Shown here one piece after another: positions 9,774-17,602 of a stretch of DNA of 64,000 nucleotides (within the stretch, counting starts at the first letter, position 1; each line of letters starts with the position of its first letter). The stretch comes from an uncultured Oscillospiraceae bacterium (GTDB lineage: Bacteria > Bacillota > Clostridia > Oscillospirales > Oscillospiraceae), in NCBI GenBank assembly GCA_947169975.1, contig CAMVRT010000011.1, forward strand, positions 17,664 through 81,663, in the 5' to 3' direction. The position numbers were made by a program, and so were the translations under genes. The notes under the pieces were generated by a model. It saw only the letters and a program-made list of their open reading frames with translations, was not told where the DNA came from and did not search any database.

Positions 9774-10909
9774 ACTCTTTCCCTCCAATTATCCATCAAA
9801 CGCTCCGCGTTGTCGCTCTCGTGCAGCAGGCCGCCCAGATCCTCCCGGTTGGTGAACAGGACGTAGCCGATGTCGATATCTGCCGGGACCCGCCGCAGCA
9901 GCGTGGCCTCGATCCGCTGACCCAGCAGGGCGCAGACCGCGTCCTTCAGCCCCGCCGAGCGCAGATGCTCCAGAGCGGCGTCGGTGGTGACGCACCCGGC
10001 GATTTGGCGCAGCAGCGGAAGATCTGCCCCGCACAGCAGGGCGCAGGTCACCAGCGTCTCCATCCGCCCGTCTCCGGCGGAGGAGTGGGTGTTGGTCTGG
10101 CCGATGCCCAGCTTCACCAGCTTGCCAATGTGGCCCACCAGCAATATCTCCTTGAAGCCGCACTCCACCGCCGCGTCGATGGCGTCGCCGATGAAGTTGG
10201 AGCAGCTGACACACTCGTCCACCCGGAGGTGGAGCTTGTCCGCGGCAAAATCCCGTCCGTAGTTCCCCGGCGTCAACAGAAGCCGATGGCTCCCCTTGGC
10301 CGCCAGCTGCCGCAGCTCCAGCGCGATGGTGTCCACCAGAGCCTGGTTGCTCATGGGCTCCACGATGCCGGAGGTTCCCAAAACCGACAGGCCGCCCTCG
10401 ATGCCCATGCGGGGGTTGAAGGTCCGCGCCGCCAGTTCCCGGCCCGCCGGGATGGAGACGGTGACGGCAATGCCGCCGCTGTAGCCGCAGCCAGCGCATA
10501 TCCGGGACACGTTCTCGGCGATCATCCGACGGGGCGTGGAGTTGATGGCGGCGGCGCCAACCGGCTGATCGAGGCCCGGCTTGGTCACACGGCCCACGCC
10601 CTCGCCGCCGTCAATGGTTATGCCGCTTTCAATCCGCTCCGCCGTGGCGTAAACCAGCATCCCCGCTGTCACGTCCGGGTCGTCGCCGGAGTCCTTGCGC
10701 ACGGCGCAGGAGGCCCGGTCCCCGTCCATGACCCCATCCAGAATATCCAGCGTCAGCCGGATGCCCTTGGGCGTGTCCAGTTCCACGCTGTCCACCCGTT
10801 TTCCGGTCAGCAGCATCTGCGTTGCCGCTTTGGCGGCTCCCGCAGCGCAGGAGCCGGTGGTGTAGCCGCAGCGCAGCAGCTTGCCGTTGATATTTCTCGT
10901 CAGATCCAT
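9770..10909 (-). CDS. cbiD: Cobalt-precorrin-5B C1-methyltransferase (CbiD)
   Basis: CbiD methylates C-1 in the anaerobic corrin pathway. The motif LRCGYTTGSCAAGAAKAA near the N-terminus is diagnostic. The open frame begins at 11044, but the extra upstream residues coincide with a structured leader. The ATG at 10907-10909 gives a family-sized protein (379 residues) and follows a GGGGG Shine-Dalgarno-like stretch at 8 nt. This is the first gene of the operon, just behind the promoter, riboswitch-like leader and hairpin. Confidence 0.95.
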   Translation of the reverse strand: MDLTRNINGKLLRCGYTTGSCAAGAAKAATQMLLTGKRVDSVELDTPKGIRLTLDILDGVMDGDRASCAVRKDSGDDPDVTAGMLVYATAERIESGITIDGGEGVGRVTKPGLDQPVGAAAINSTPRRMIAENVSRICAGCGYSGGIAVTVSIPAGRELAARTFNPRMGIEGGLSVLGTSGIVEPMSNQALVDTIALELRQLAAKGSHRLLLTPGNYGRDFAADKLHLRVDECVSCSNFIGDAIDAAVECGFKEILLVGHIGKLVKLGIGQTNTHSSAGDGRMETLVTCALLCGADLPLLRQIAGCVTTDAALEHLRSAGLKDAVCALLGQRIEATLLRRVPADIDIGYVLFTNREDLGGLLHESDNAERLMDNWRERV

Positions 10910-10940
10910 AAAATAAACCCCCGGCAGCGGCTGCCGGAGG
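10910..10940 (-). terminator. Terminator / SD-masking hairpin immediately before cbiD
   Basis: On the minus strand, a 10-bp stem (arms 10931-10940 and 10918-10927, loop CCG) is followed by the U-rich run TTTATTTT and then the cbiD ATG. The 3' arm contains the only purine-rich Shine-Dalgarno candidate (GGGGG). Formation of the hairpin would therefore both terminate transcription and hide the ribosome site. It is placed as the expression platform of the upstream riboswitch-like leader. Confidence 0.75.
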
Positions 10941-11066
10941 CGGAAATGGGCATAGTACACCCTCATACTTCCTCCGGTGGCCGCAAAGGAATAGGAAACG
11001 TGGAACCCGGCTGTCACGGTAACGCACTTGCGAGGGAATTTCACCCTGCTTTCCCACTGATTTGTG
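10941..11066 (-). promoter_or_regulatory. Probable cobalamin riboswitch in the cbiD leader
   Basis: The minus-strand leader between the promoter and the hairpin contains GGGAA, then GGTGAAATTCC (11035-11045), then GC-rich arms. These resemble the conserved core of cobalamin riboswitches, where GGTGAAAATCC follows a GGGAA segment. A downstream GCC...TGCC region could be the 3' part of the junction. The position before an operon for cobalamin synthesis, and the terminator-like hairpin at its end, support the call. I did not fold it; a covariance-model match would be decisive. Confidence 0.65.
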
Positions 11067-11072
11067 AGTCAC

Positions 11073-11102
11073 ATTATATCCTTCCCTGCCGCAGCTTGTC
11101 AA
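11073..11102 (-). promoter_or_regulatory. Consensus sigma-A promoter of the cobalamin operon
   Basis: TTGACA (11097-11102) and TATAAT (11073-11078) lie 18 bp apart on the minus strand, both perfect consensus. Transcription would start near 11066. The lplA promoter lies back to back with it, with 9 bp between the two -35 boxes. Confidence 0.88.
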
Positions 11103-11111
11103 GGAAAACCC

Positions 11112-11140
11112 TTGCAACGGCGGCGGCGCCTTGCTATAAT
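11112..11140 (+). promoter_or_regulatory. Promoter of lplA
   Basis: TTGCAA (11112-11117) and TATAAT (11135-11140) are spaced 17 bp apart, 36 bp upstream of the lplA start codon. Confidence 0.82.
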
Positions 11141-11176
11141 GCGGTCGAGAACGCAGAATCACCGGAGGAGCCGCCC

Positions 11177-12172
11177 ATGAAGCTGTCCTATCTGGATCTT
11201 TACACCACCGATCCGGCTTACAATCTGGCCGTGGAGCAGGTGGTTTTTGACCGTCTGCCCCGAGACCGGGCCTATCTCATGCTGTGGCAGAATGACAACG
11301 CCATCATCATCGGCAAGCACCAGAACGCCCTGGCGGAGATCGATCAGGCCTACGTGGATGCCCACGGTATCGCCGTGGTGCGCCGTCTCTCCGGCGGCGG
11401 CGCCGTGTATCACGACATGGGCAACCTGAACTTCACCTTCATCACCGACGCGGCGGACACCGAGCATCTCAACTTCCGGCTCTTCTGCCAGCCGGTGGTG
11501 GACACGCTGGCCGAGCTGGGCGTCCACGCAGAGATCAACGGCCGCAACGACATCACCATCGACGGCAAAAAATTCTCCGGCAACTCCCAGTACCTCCGGC
11601 AGGGCCGGGTCATGCACCACGGCACCATTCTCTTCGACTCCGATCTGGATGTGGTGAGCCACGCTCTGCGGGTAGACCCGGCCAAAATTCAGGCCAAGGG
11701 GGTATCCTCCGTCCGCAGCCGGGTGACCAACGTGGGGGAGCATCTGCCCGGTCCTGTCGACCTGCCCGCTTTCCGGGCGGCGCTGCTGCGGCACATTCTG
11801 GCCGCCACACCCGGCGAAGCCTATTCCTTGACAGAGGCCGATTTGGCGGCGGTGGAGGAATTGCGCCGGACGCGCTACGCCACCTATGAATGGAACTACG
11901 GTATCTCCCCCCGCTGCACCCTCTCCAAAAAGAAACGCGTGGAGGGCTGCGGCACGGTGGAGGTGTACCTCACCGTGGAGCGGGGGCTCATTACGGACGC
12001 GGCTTTTCGGGGCGACTTCTTCAGCGCCGTGGAGCCGGAGGAGCTGGCGAGACACCTCATCGGCCTGCGCCCCACGGCGGAGGACTACGCCCGCGCGCTG
12101 GAGAACGTGGATGTGGGGCGCTATTTCACCGGACTGACCAACCAACAGTTTTTGGAGATAATGTGCGAATAA
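11177..12172 (+). CDS. lplA: Lipoate-protein ligase A
   Basis: The enzyme activates free lipoate with ATP and attaches it to lipoyl domains such as glycine cleavage H protein or 2-oxoacid dehydrogenase E2. The 331-residue protein has the signature VVRRLSGGGAVYHDMGN (residues 68-83), the lysine motif ITIDGKKFSGNSQ (K131/K132) and a C-terminal accessory domain. A GGAGGA Shine-Dalgarno precedes the ATG. It is monocistronic, bounded by its own promoter and a terminator. No lipoyl-domain protein is encoded nearby, so its target is unknown here. Confidence 0.94.
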   Translation: MKLSYLDLYTTDPAYNLAVEQVVFDRLPRDRAYLMLWQNDNAIIIGKHQNALAEIDQAYVDAHGIAVVRRLSGGGAVYHDMGNLNFTFITDAADTEHLNFRLFCQPVVDTLAELGVHAEINGRNDITIDGKKFSGNSQYLRQGRVMHHGTILFDSDLDVVSHALRVDPAKIQAKGVSSVRSRVTNVGEHLPGPVDLPAFRAALLRHILAATPGEAYSLTEADLAAVEELRRTRYATYEWNYGISPRCTLSKKKRVEGCGTVEVYLTVERGLITDAAFRGDFFSAVEPEELARHLIGLRPTAEDYARALENVDVGRYFTGLTNQQFLEIMCE

Positions 12173-12179
12173 GAGTGAA

Positions 12180-12207
12180 CGGCCTGCGGGATCGATCCCG
12201 CAGGCCG
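12180..12207. terminator. Bidirectional terminator between lplA and malQ
   Basis: A perfect palindrome (core GGCCTGCGGG..CCCGCAGGCC around ATCGAT) lies between the two convergent genes. The flanking T-rich sequence is weak. Confidence 0.7.
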
Positions 12208-12217
12208 GTTTCTGTGT

Positions 12218-13696
12218 TCAGTCTCTTCGATAGGTGTGCGTCACCCGGCGCAGCTTCCGTGTCAGGGCGGCGGTGATGGCGTCCGGTTTCATGCGCCACT
12301 GCCAGTTGCCCTCGGCGGTGCCGGGGGAATTCATCCGGCTCCAGCCCGGCAGCTCCAGCACGTCCTGCATCTGCATGACGAACAGCTCCGAGGCGGTGGA
12401 CATGCCGGTGCGGATCATGCCCCAGCACCAGCCCTCATCGGGCTCGATGTGCATATACTCCCTGGCGTACCGGACGTAGGCCTGACCATGCCCGGCCTGT
12501 ACCCAGCCACGCACCGTCTCGTTGTCGTGGGTGCCGATATAGCAGACGCTGTGGCTCTGGCAGTTGTGGGGCGCGTAGCCGGACTCGCCCCGGGGATCGA
12601 AGCCGAACTCCAGCACCTTCATGCCCGGCAGGCCGGAGTCCCGCAGCAGTTTCTCCACCTCGGGGGTGGTGTAGCCCAGATCCTCGGCGATAAAACGCAG
12701 ATTGGGAAACCAGCTTGTCAGCACGCCCACCAGATCCATGCCCGGGCCGGGCTTCCAGTAGCCGCATCTGGCGGTGGTATCACCATAGGGTACGGCCCAG
12801 TAGCTCTCAAAGCCCCGGAAATGGTCGATGCGGATCACGTCGTACAGCTTTTGAGCGCCTTCGATGCGGCGGATCCACCAGCCGAAGCCGTCTTTCCGCA
12901 TGGCGTCCCAGTCGTAGAGGGGATTGCCCCACAGCTGGCCGTCCTCGGTAAAGGCATCCGGCGGCACGCCGGCCACCTCCTTGGGCACGTTCTTCTCGTC
13001 CAGCTGGAAGAAGTGGGGCGCGCTCCACACGTCCGCGGAGTCCAGCGCCACGTAGATGGGAACGTCGCCGATGAACTGCACGCCCTTGCTGTGGGCGTAC
13101 TCCCGCAGGGCGTTCCACTGGTGGAAGAACAGGAACTGGAGAAAAACCCAGAAGTCCATCTCCTCCCGGTTTTCCGCTGCGCAGCGCGCCACCGCCTCCG
13201 GCTTGTGGAGCCGGATATCCTCCTCCGGCCACTCTGTCCAGCCGGCCATGCCGAAGCGGGACTTCATGGTCATATAGAGGGCGTAGTCCTCCAGCCAGCC
13301 GCTGTTTTGGCGGCGGAAGGCGGCGATCTCCGACCCCATCATCCCGCTGCGCCCAAAGGCCCTGCGCAGCACCGGGAAGCGGTTTTCATAGATCTTGCCG
13401 TAGTCCACCCGCTGGGGATCCTCCCCCCAGTCGATGCCCTGCAGCTCGGCGCGCTTGAGGAGACCGTCCTTTACCAGCATGTCCAGGTCGATGTAATAGG
13501 GGTTTCCGGCAAAGGTGGAAAAGGCCGAATAGGGACTGTCGCCGTAGCCGGTGGGGCCAAGGGGCAGCAGCTGCCAGTAGGTCTGGCCGGAGGCGTGCAG
13601 GAAATCCACAAAACGATAAGCGCTCTTGCCCATGGTGCCGATCCCGTAGGGGGAGGGCAGCGAGCTCATGGCCATCAGAATGCCGCTCTTTCGCAT
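12218..13696 (-). CDS. malQ: 4-alpha-glucanotransferase (amylomaltase)
   Basis: This GH77 enzyme disproportionates maltodextrins in the cytoplasm. The catalytic signatures are visible: the nucleophile region DVIRIDHFRGFESYW, the acid/base region FIAEDLGYTTPEV and the transition-state Asp in GTHDNETVRGW. The N-terminus MRKSGILMAMSSLPSPYGIG is typical. The ATG at 13694-13696 (492 residues) is chosen; an in-frame GTG 9 bp upstream (13703-13705) is an alternative. It is a single gene with its own promoter; no glycogen or maltose genes are adjacent. Confidence 0.95.
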   Translation of the reverse strand: MRKSGILMAMSSLPSPYGIGTMGKSAYRFVDFLHASGQTYWQLLPLGPTGYGDSPYSAFSTFAGNPYYIDLDMLVKDGLLKRAELQGIDWGEDPQRVDYGKIYENRFPVLRRAFGRSGMMGSEIAAFRRQNSGWLEDYALYMTMKSRFGMAGWTEWPEEDIRLHKPEAVARCAAENREEMDFWVFLQFLFFHQWNALREYAHSKGVQFIGDVPIYVALDSADVWSAPHFFQLDEKNVPKEVAGVPPDAFTEDGQLWGNPLYDWDAMRKDGFGWWIRRIEGAQKLYDVIRIDHFRGFESYWAVPYGDTTARCGYWKPGPGMDLVGVLTSWFPNLRFIAEDLGYTTPEVEKLLRDSGLPGMKVLEFGFDPRGESGYAPHNCQSHSVCYIGTHDNETVRGWVQAGHGQAYVRYAREYMHIEPDEGWCWGMIRTGMSTASELFVMQMQDVLELPGWSRMNSPGTAEGNWQWRMKPDAITAALTRKLRRVTHTYRRD

Positions 13697-13746
13697 ATCA
13701 GTCACTCTCTTCTGTTTCTCTTTTCTGCCCGGGGCAGATCGGTTTC

Positions 13747-13775
13747 AGTTTACCAATTTGCCGCACAAATGTCAA
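13747..13775 (-). promoter_or_regulatory. Promoter of malQ
   Basis: On the minus strand TTGACA (13770-13775) and TAAACT (13747-13752) are 17 bp apart, about 50 bp before malQ. Confidence 0.75.
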
Positions 13776-13795
13776 CGCCGGGACAGGAGTGAGAA

Positions 13796-13824
13796 TTGAC
13801 TTCCCGGCCGTTAGATGGTAACAT
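13796..13824 (+). promoter_or_regulatory. Promoter of hutI
   Basis: TTGACT (13796-13801) and TAACAT (13819-13824), spaced 17 bp, lie about 46 bp upstream of the hutI start. Confidence 0.65.
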
Positions 13825-13870
13825 ATTTTTATGGTATCATTGCGGCGAAATGCTTTGAGGAGGAGTCAAT

Positions 13871-15115
13871 ATGAGTATTCTGCTGATCCACAATATCGGT
13901 CTGCTGGCCACCCCTGTGGGCACCGCCGCACGCCGCGGCGCAGAGCAGGGGCAGATCCAGCTGCGCAAAAACGCCTGGGTCCTGATCAACGACGGCGTCA
14001 TCGCCGGTGTGGGCGAGGGAGCGATCCCCGATCTCTCCGGCTATTTTGTACCCATGCTGGACGCCGGCGGCCGCCTGGTGACCCCCGGTCTGGTGGACGC
14101 CCACACCCACCTGGTCTTCGGCGGCTGGCGGCAGAACGAGCTGGGGCTGAAGCTCCACGGCGCCACCTATCTGGATATTCTGGCGCAGGGCGGCGGTATT
14201 CTCTCTACCGTCACCGCCACGCGAAAGGCAACAGAGCAGGAGCTCTTTGACAAGGCCCGCGCCGCCCTGGACGAGATGATGGGCATGGGCGTCACCACAG
14301 CGGAGGCCAAGAGCGGCTACGGTCTGGACACGGACACGGAGCTCAAGCAGCTGCGGGTGATCCGCCGGCTGAACGAGGAGCACCCGTTGGACGTGGCCGC
14401 CACCTTCCTGGGCGCTCACGCTGTGCCCATCAAGTACAAGAACAACCGGGAGACCTATATCAAGCTGCTGTGCGAGCAGATGATCCCCGCCGTGGCGCGG
14501 GAGGGACTGGCCAAATTCTGCGATGTGTTCTGCGAGACCGGTGTGTTCTCCGCCGAGGAGTCCCGCCGCATCCTGGAGACGGGCAAGCGGTACGGTCTGA
14601 TCCCCAAGATCCATGCCGACGAGATCGACCCCATCGGCGGATCGGAGCTGACGGCCGAGGTGGGCGCTATCTCCGCCGAGCACCTGATCGTCTGCCCGCC
14701 GGACGGCATCGCTGCCATGGCAAAGGCCGGCACGGTAGCCTGCTGCCTGCCCGCCACCAGCTTCTATCTGGGCTCCACCTACGCTCCGGCGCGAGATATG
14801 GTGAACGCCGGCGTAGCCGTGGCCATGGCCTCGGATTTCAACCCCGGCTCCTGCCCCAGCCTCAACCTGCAATTCGTCATGAATCTGGGCTGCCTCAAGT
14901 ACAAGCTGACGCCGGAGGAGGTGCTCACCGCCGTCACCCTCAACGGCGCCGCCGCCATCGGCATGGCCGACAAGGTGGGTTCCATCGAGACAGGCAAGCA
15001 GGGTGATCTGGTGATCTGGGACGCCCCGGATCTGGACTACATCTGCTACCGCATGGGCAGCAATCTGGCTAAAACCGTGGTCAAAAAGGGCGAAGTGGTG
15101 AAAAACAGGGTATAA
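13871..15115 (+). CDS. hutI: Imidazolonepropionase
   Basis: This amidohydrolase-superfamily metalloenzyme (414 residues) hydrolyses 4-imidazolone-5-propionate to N-formimino-glutamate in histidine degradation. Metal-binding motifs are visible: VDAHTH (H78, H80), a later histidine in KIHADEIDPIGG, and the aspartate in ASDFNPGSCPS. A strong GAGGAGG Shine-Dalgarno precedes the ATG. No other hut genes are in the window, so hutI stands alone here. It is convergent with glsA; both reactions feed glutamate metabolism. Confidence 0.96.
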   Translation: MSILLIHNIGLLATPVGTAARRGAEQGQIQLRKNAWVLINDGVIAGVGEGAIPDLSGYFVPMLDAGGRLVTPGLVDAHTHLVFGGWRQNELGLKLHGATYLDILAQGGGILSTVTATRKATEQELFDKARAALDEMMGMGVTTAEAKSGYGLDTDTELKQLRVIRRLNEEHPLDVAATFLGAHAVPIKYKNNRETYIKLLCEQMIPAVAREGLAKFCDVFCETGVFSAEESRRILETGKRYGLIPKIHADEIDPIGGSELTAEVGAISAEHLIVCPPDGIAAMAKAGTVACCLPATSFYLGSTYAPARDMVNAGVAVAMASDFNPGSCPSLNLQFVMNLGCLKYKLTPEEVLTAVTLNGAAAIGMADKVGSIETGKQGDLVIWDAPDLDYICYRMGSNLAKTVVKKGEVVKNRV

Positions 15116-15128
15116 CCTTTATCCATAA

Positions 15129-15163
15129 AACAATGCCGTGGAGCGCTGCTCCACGGCATTGTT
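15129..15163. terminator. Bidirectional terminator between hutI and glsA
   Basis: A perfect 16-bp stem (15129-15144 with 15148-15163, loop GCT) has A- and T-rich ends in both directions. Confidence 0.88.
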
Positions 15164-15176
15164 ATTTATATTTCTA

Positions 15177-16142
15177 TTAACCAAACAGTTCCTCGGCGTA
15201 GTCGAAGACGCTTAAATGGAGCTGGGCGGACAGGCTCTCCAGGGCAGCGATGCCGGCAATGCTGTTGCCCCGCTCATCCAGCGCGGGACCGTAGACGCCG
15301 ATTCCCATGCGGCCCTTGACGCCGCAGGTGATGCCGCCGCCCACGCCGCTCTTGGCGGGGACGCCCACCTTCACGCCGAACTCGCCGGAGCCGTCGTACA
15401 TGCCGCAGGTGAACATGATGCTGTTGATGGTGCGGATGTACCGGGGATCCATCAGACGTCTGCCGGTAAAGGGATTCCGGCCGTCGTTGGCCAGGATCAG
15501 TCCCAGCCCTGCCAGACTCCGTGCCGTCACATTCAGAGAGCACATCCTAAAGTAGAGGTCCAGCGTCTTTTCCGGGTCGGCCTGCAGGACCCCCTTGCTT
15601 TTGAGCAGATAGGCGATGGCACGGTTCCGGTCACCCGTCTGAGCTTCGGACTCGTACACCGCGCGGTTCAGCGTGATGCCGTCATCCATGCAGAAGGCCC
15701 GGGTCATCGCCAGCAGCTCCTCAAAGGTGAGCTCATTGGCCAGCAGGCTTACCACCTGGATGGCTCCGGCGTTGATCATGGGGTTGTAGGGCAGGTTGCT
15801 TGCTGTGTCCAGCTTGATGATGGAGTTGAAGGAGTCGCCGGAGGGCTCCATCTTCACATGAGAGAAGGTCTTGACGAAGCCGAACTTGTCGAGAGCGGCG
15901 GCAAGCGTCACCGTCTTGCTGATGCTCTGCATGGAAAAGCGGGTGTCCACGTCGCCATAGCTTAAAACCGTACCATCCTTTTTCATCAGGCAGATGCCGA
16001 AATCATCCCGGTGGGCTTTTTTCAGCTCCGGAATATAATCCGCCACCTTGCCCCGTTCCGTCCAGGACCGGCCGATCACATAGGCGGCATAGAGCGCCTG
16101 GCGCAGCGCATCGGCCTCGTTTCGCTCCCGGTTTTGGGTCAT
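15177..16142 (-). CDS. glsA: Glutaminase
   Basis: This serine-dependent, beta-lactamase-fold glutaminase (321 residues) converts glutamine to glutamate and ammonia. The catalytic S-x-x-K is in FSMQSISKTV (S73, K76). Other family segments are SGDSFNSI, NPMINAGAI and AKSGVGGGI. A Shine-Dalgarno-like GGGGGG lies a few bases upstream of the ATG, and only 20 bp separate it from the GlmL-like gene. It is therefore probably the last gene of the ornithine-degradation operon, closed by the terminator at 15129-15163. Confidence 0.95.
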   Translation of the reverse strand: MTQNRERNEADALRQALYAAYVIGRSWTERGKVADYIPELKKAHRDDFGICLMKKDGTVLSYGDVDTRFSMQSISKTVTLAAALDKFGFVKTFSHVKMEPSGDSFNSIIKLDTASNLPYNPMINAGAIQVVSLLANELTFEELLAMTRAFCMDDGITLNRAVYESEAQTGDRNRAIAYLLKSKGVLQADPEKTLDLYFRMCSLNVTARSLAGLGLILANDGRNPFTGRRLMDPRYIRTINSIMFTCGMYDGSGEFGVKVGVPAKSGVGGGITCGVKGRMGIGVYGPALDERGNSIAGIAALESLSAQLHLSVFDYAEELFG

Positions 16143-16162
16143 GTCCTTACCCCCCTGTCATC

Positions 16163-17533
16163 TCACGCAATACCCAGGCTCTGCTTCATCAGATTCAGAG
16201 CCGCCTCCGGGTACGTCTTGCTCAGCACACCCAGGGAGGCCATGATATAGTGGTTGTCAAACAGCACCTTTGCCTTCCCCGGCTTGGGGTAGAGCATCAT
16301 GCCGTTTTTGTTGCTGTCGGCGATTTTCCGCTGGATCTCCTCATGGTGAGGCAGACGGGTCAGGGCGCCGCCGGTGCCCACGATGGTGCGCACCACGCTC
16401 AGGTCCTTGCCCTCGGCGATGGTCTGGCGGCCCCGGGGCGTGTAGATATACCGCAGGTGCCCGGCGTGGCGCTCCACCGCCAGCAGTCCCGCCTCCAGAC
16501 ACAGCCGCTCGGTGAGCTTGAACTGCTCCGGTGTGTCTGGGATGGGCTTGTAGTGCTCCATCACCGCGTCCATGTCGAGATCCAGTTCCCGGGCCAGCTT
16601 GTCCTTGCCGATGATCTCGATGAGGTTTTTGGCGTTGACGTACAGGCCCAGATCACCCTCCACGGTCCGCTTGGCAAAGGGCTCCGGCGTGGTCTGCAGC
16701 ACGGCGATCTCCTCGGAGCCGGCGGTGACGGAGTGGACGTCGGTGGTGGCGCCGCCGATGTCGATGACCGCCAGGTCGCCCAGCTCGCCGTAGAGCAGCT
16801 GGGCCGCCTCCATGACCGCACCGGGGGTGGGGATGATGTTGCCGGTGACCATGTCCCGGATGTGCTCCATGCCGGCAGCCTTGACGATGTGCTCTTCAAA
16901 GACGCTGTGGATGATCCGCCGGGCGGGCTCGATGTTCAGCAGGTCCAGCTTGGGGTACACGTTCTCCGTGATGTAGCACGGGATACCGGCATCGGCAAAG
17001 ATCTTCTCAATGAGCCGCTGATTCTGGACGTTGCCGCCGTAAATCACCGGGGTCTTGAGGCCCATGGACGAGAGCATTTTGGCGTTGTACACCGCCGTTT
17101 CCCGCTCGCCGTAGTCGGTGCCGCCGGCCAGCAGGATGAGATTGGGCTTCACCAGGGCAATGTCCTCCAAATCAAACTCGGTGAGCTTGCCCGCGGTGGT
17201 CAGCTTGATGATGGCGCCGGCACCGAGAGCCGCGGCCTGGGCGGCCTTGGCCGTCATGTCGTACACCAGGCCGTGTACCGTCATGCGCAGGCCGCCGGCG
17301 GCGCTGGAGGTGGCGAACATCTCGCCGTACTCGATGCCATCCGCGCCCAGATTGCGGGCCAGGTCGTCCACAGCGCCCTGCAATCCGATGCGCACGTCGC
17401 CCTCCAGCACGCTGGTGGGCGCCTGCCCCTGTCCGATGAACCGAGGTTGATCCGTGCCGATGCCCTGGAAGCCGTTTACCAAAGTCGTGGTGGAGCCGAT
17501 CTCCGCCACCAGAATGTCAATAAACATAGTCAT
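16163..17533 (-). CDS. GlmL/MutL-family ATPase, probable reactivating factor for ornithine aminomutase
   Basis: This 456-residue protein belongs to the GlmL/MutL family, ASKHA-type ATPases found beside B12-dependent carbon-skeleton and amino mutases. Visible nucleotide-binding elements are the N-terminal DILVAEIGSTTTLVNGF, a central AVIDIGGATTDVHSV and a C-terminal VGTGGAL. It follows oraE, and the inference is that it maintains or reactivates the OraSE cobalamin cofactor. No good Shine-Dalgarno precedes either candidate ATG (17531-17533 or 17525-17527). The gene follows a strong hairpin, so its expression may be limited. Confidence 0.88.
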   Translation of the reverse strand: MTMFIDILVAEIGSTTTLVNGFQGIGTDQPRFIGQGQAPTSVLEGDVRIGLQGAVDDLARNLGADGIEYGEMFATSSAAGGLRMTVHGLVYDMTAKAAQAAALGAGAIIKLTTAGKLTEFDLEDIALVKPNLILLAGGTDYGERETAVYNAKMLSSMGLKTPVIYGGNVQNQRLIEKIFADAGIPCYITENVYPKLDLLNIEPARRIIHSVFEEHIVKAAGMEHIRDMVTGNIIPTPGAVMEAAQLLYGELGDLAVIDIGGATTDVHSVTAGSEEIAVLQTTPEPFAKRTVEGDLGLYVNAKNLIEIIGKDKLARELDLDMDAVMEHYKPIPDTPEQFKLTERLCLEAGLLAVERHAGHLRYIYTPRGRQTIAEGKDLSVVRTIVGTGGALTRLPHHEEIQRKIADSNKNGMMLYPKPGKAKVLFDNHYIMASLGVLSKTYPEAALNLMKQSLGIA

Positions 17534-17540
17534 AAAAGAG

Positions 17541-17590
17541 GGGCGGAACGGTCAAGGCTCAACATACCGTTGACCGCTGCCGTTCCGCCC
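17541..17590 (-). promoter_or_regulatory. Hairpin between oraE and the GlmL-like gene
   Basis: Arms 17541-17551 and 17580-17590 are complementary over 11 bp. An inner pair (17549-17555 with 17570-17576) can form an alternative or stacked stem. On the minus strand the hairpin is followed by TCTTTTATG at the next start codon. It could be a partial terminator or an RNA-processing site that tunes the next two genes. Confidence 0.6.
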
Positions 17591-17602
17591 ACGGGTCCTG
17601 AT

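Noticed and set aside
10910..11044. Longer N-terminus of CbiD starting at 11044
   Set aside because: The extra 45 residues coincide with the structured leader, are not CbiD-like, and the ATG at 10909 has the ribosome site.
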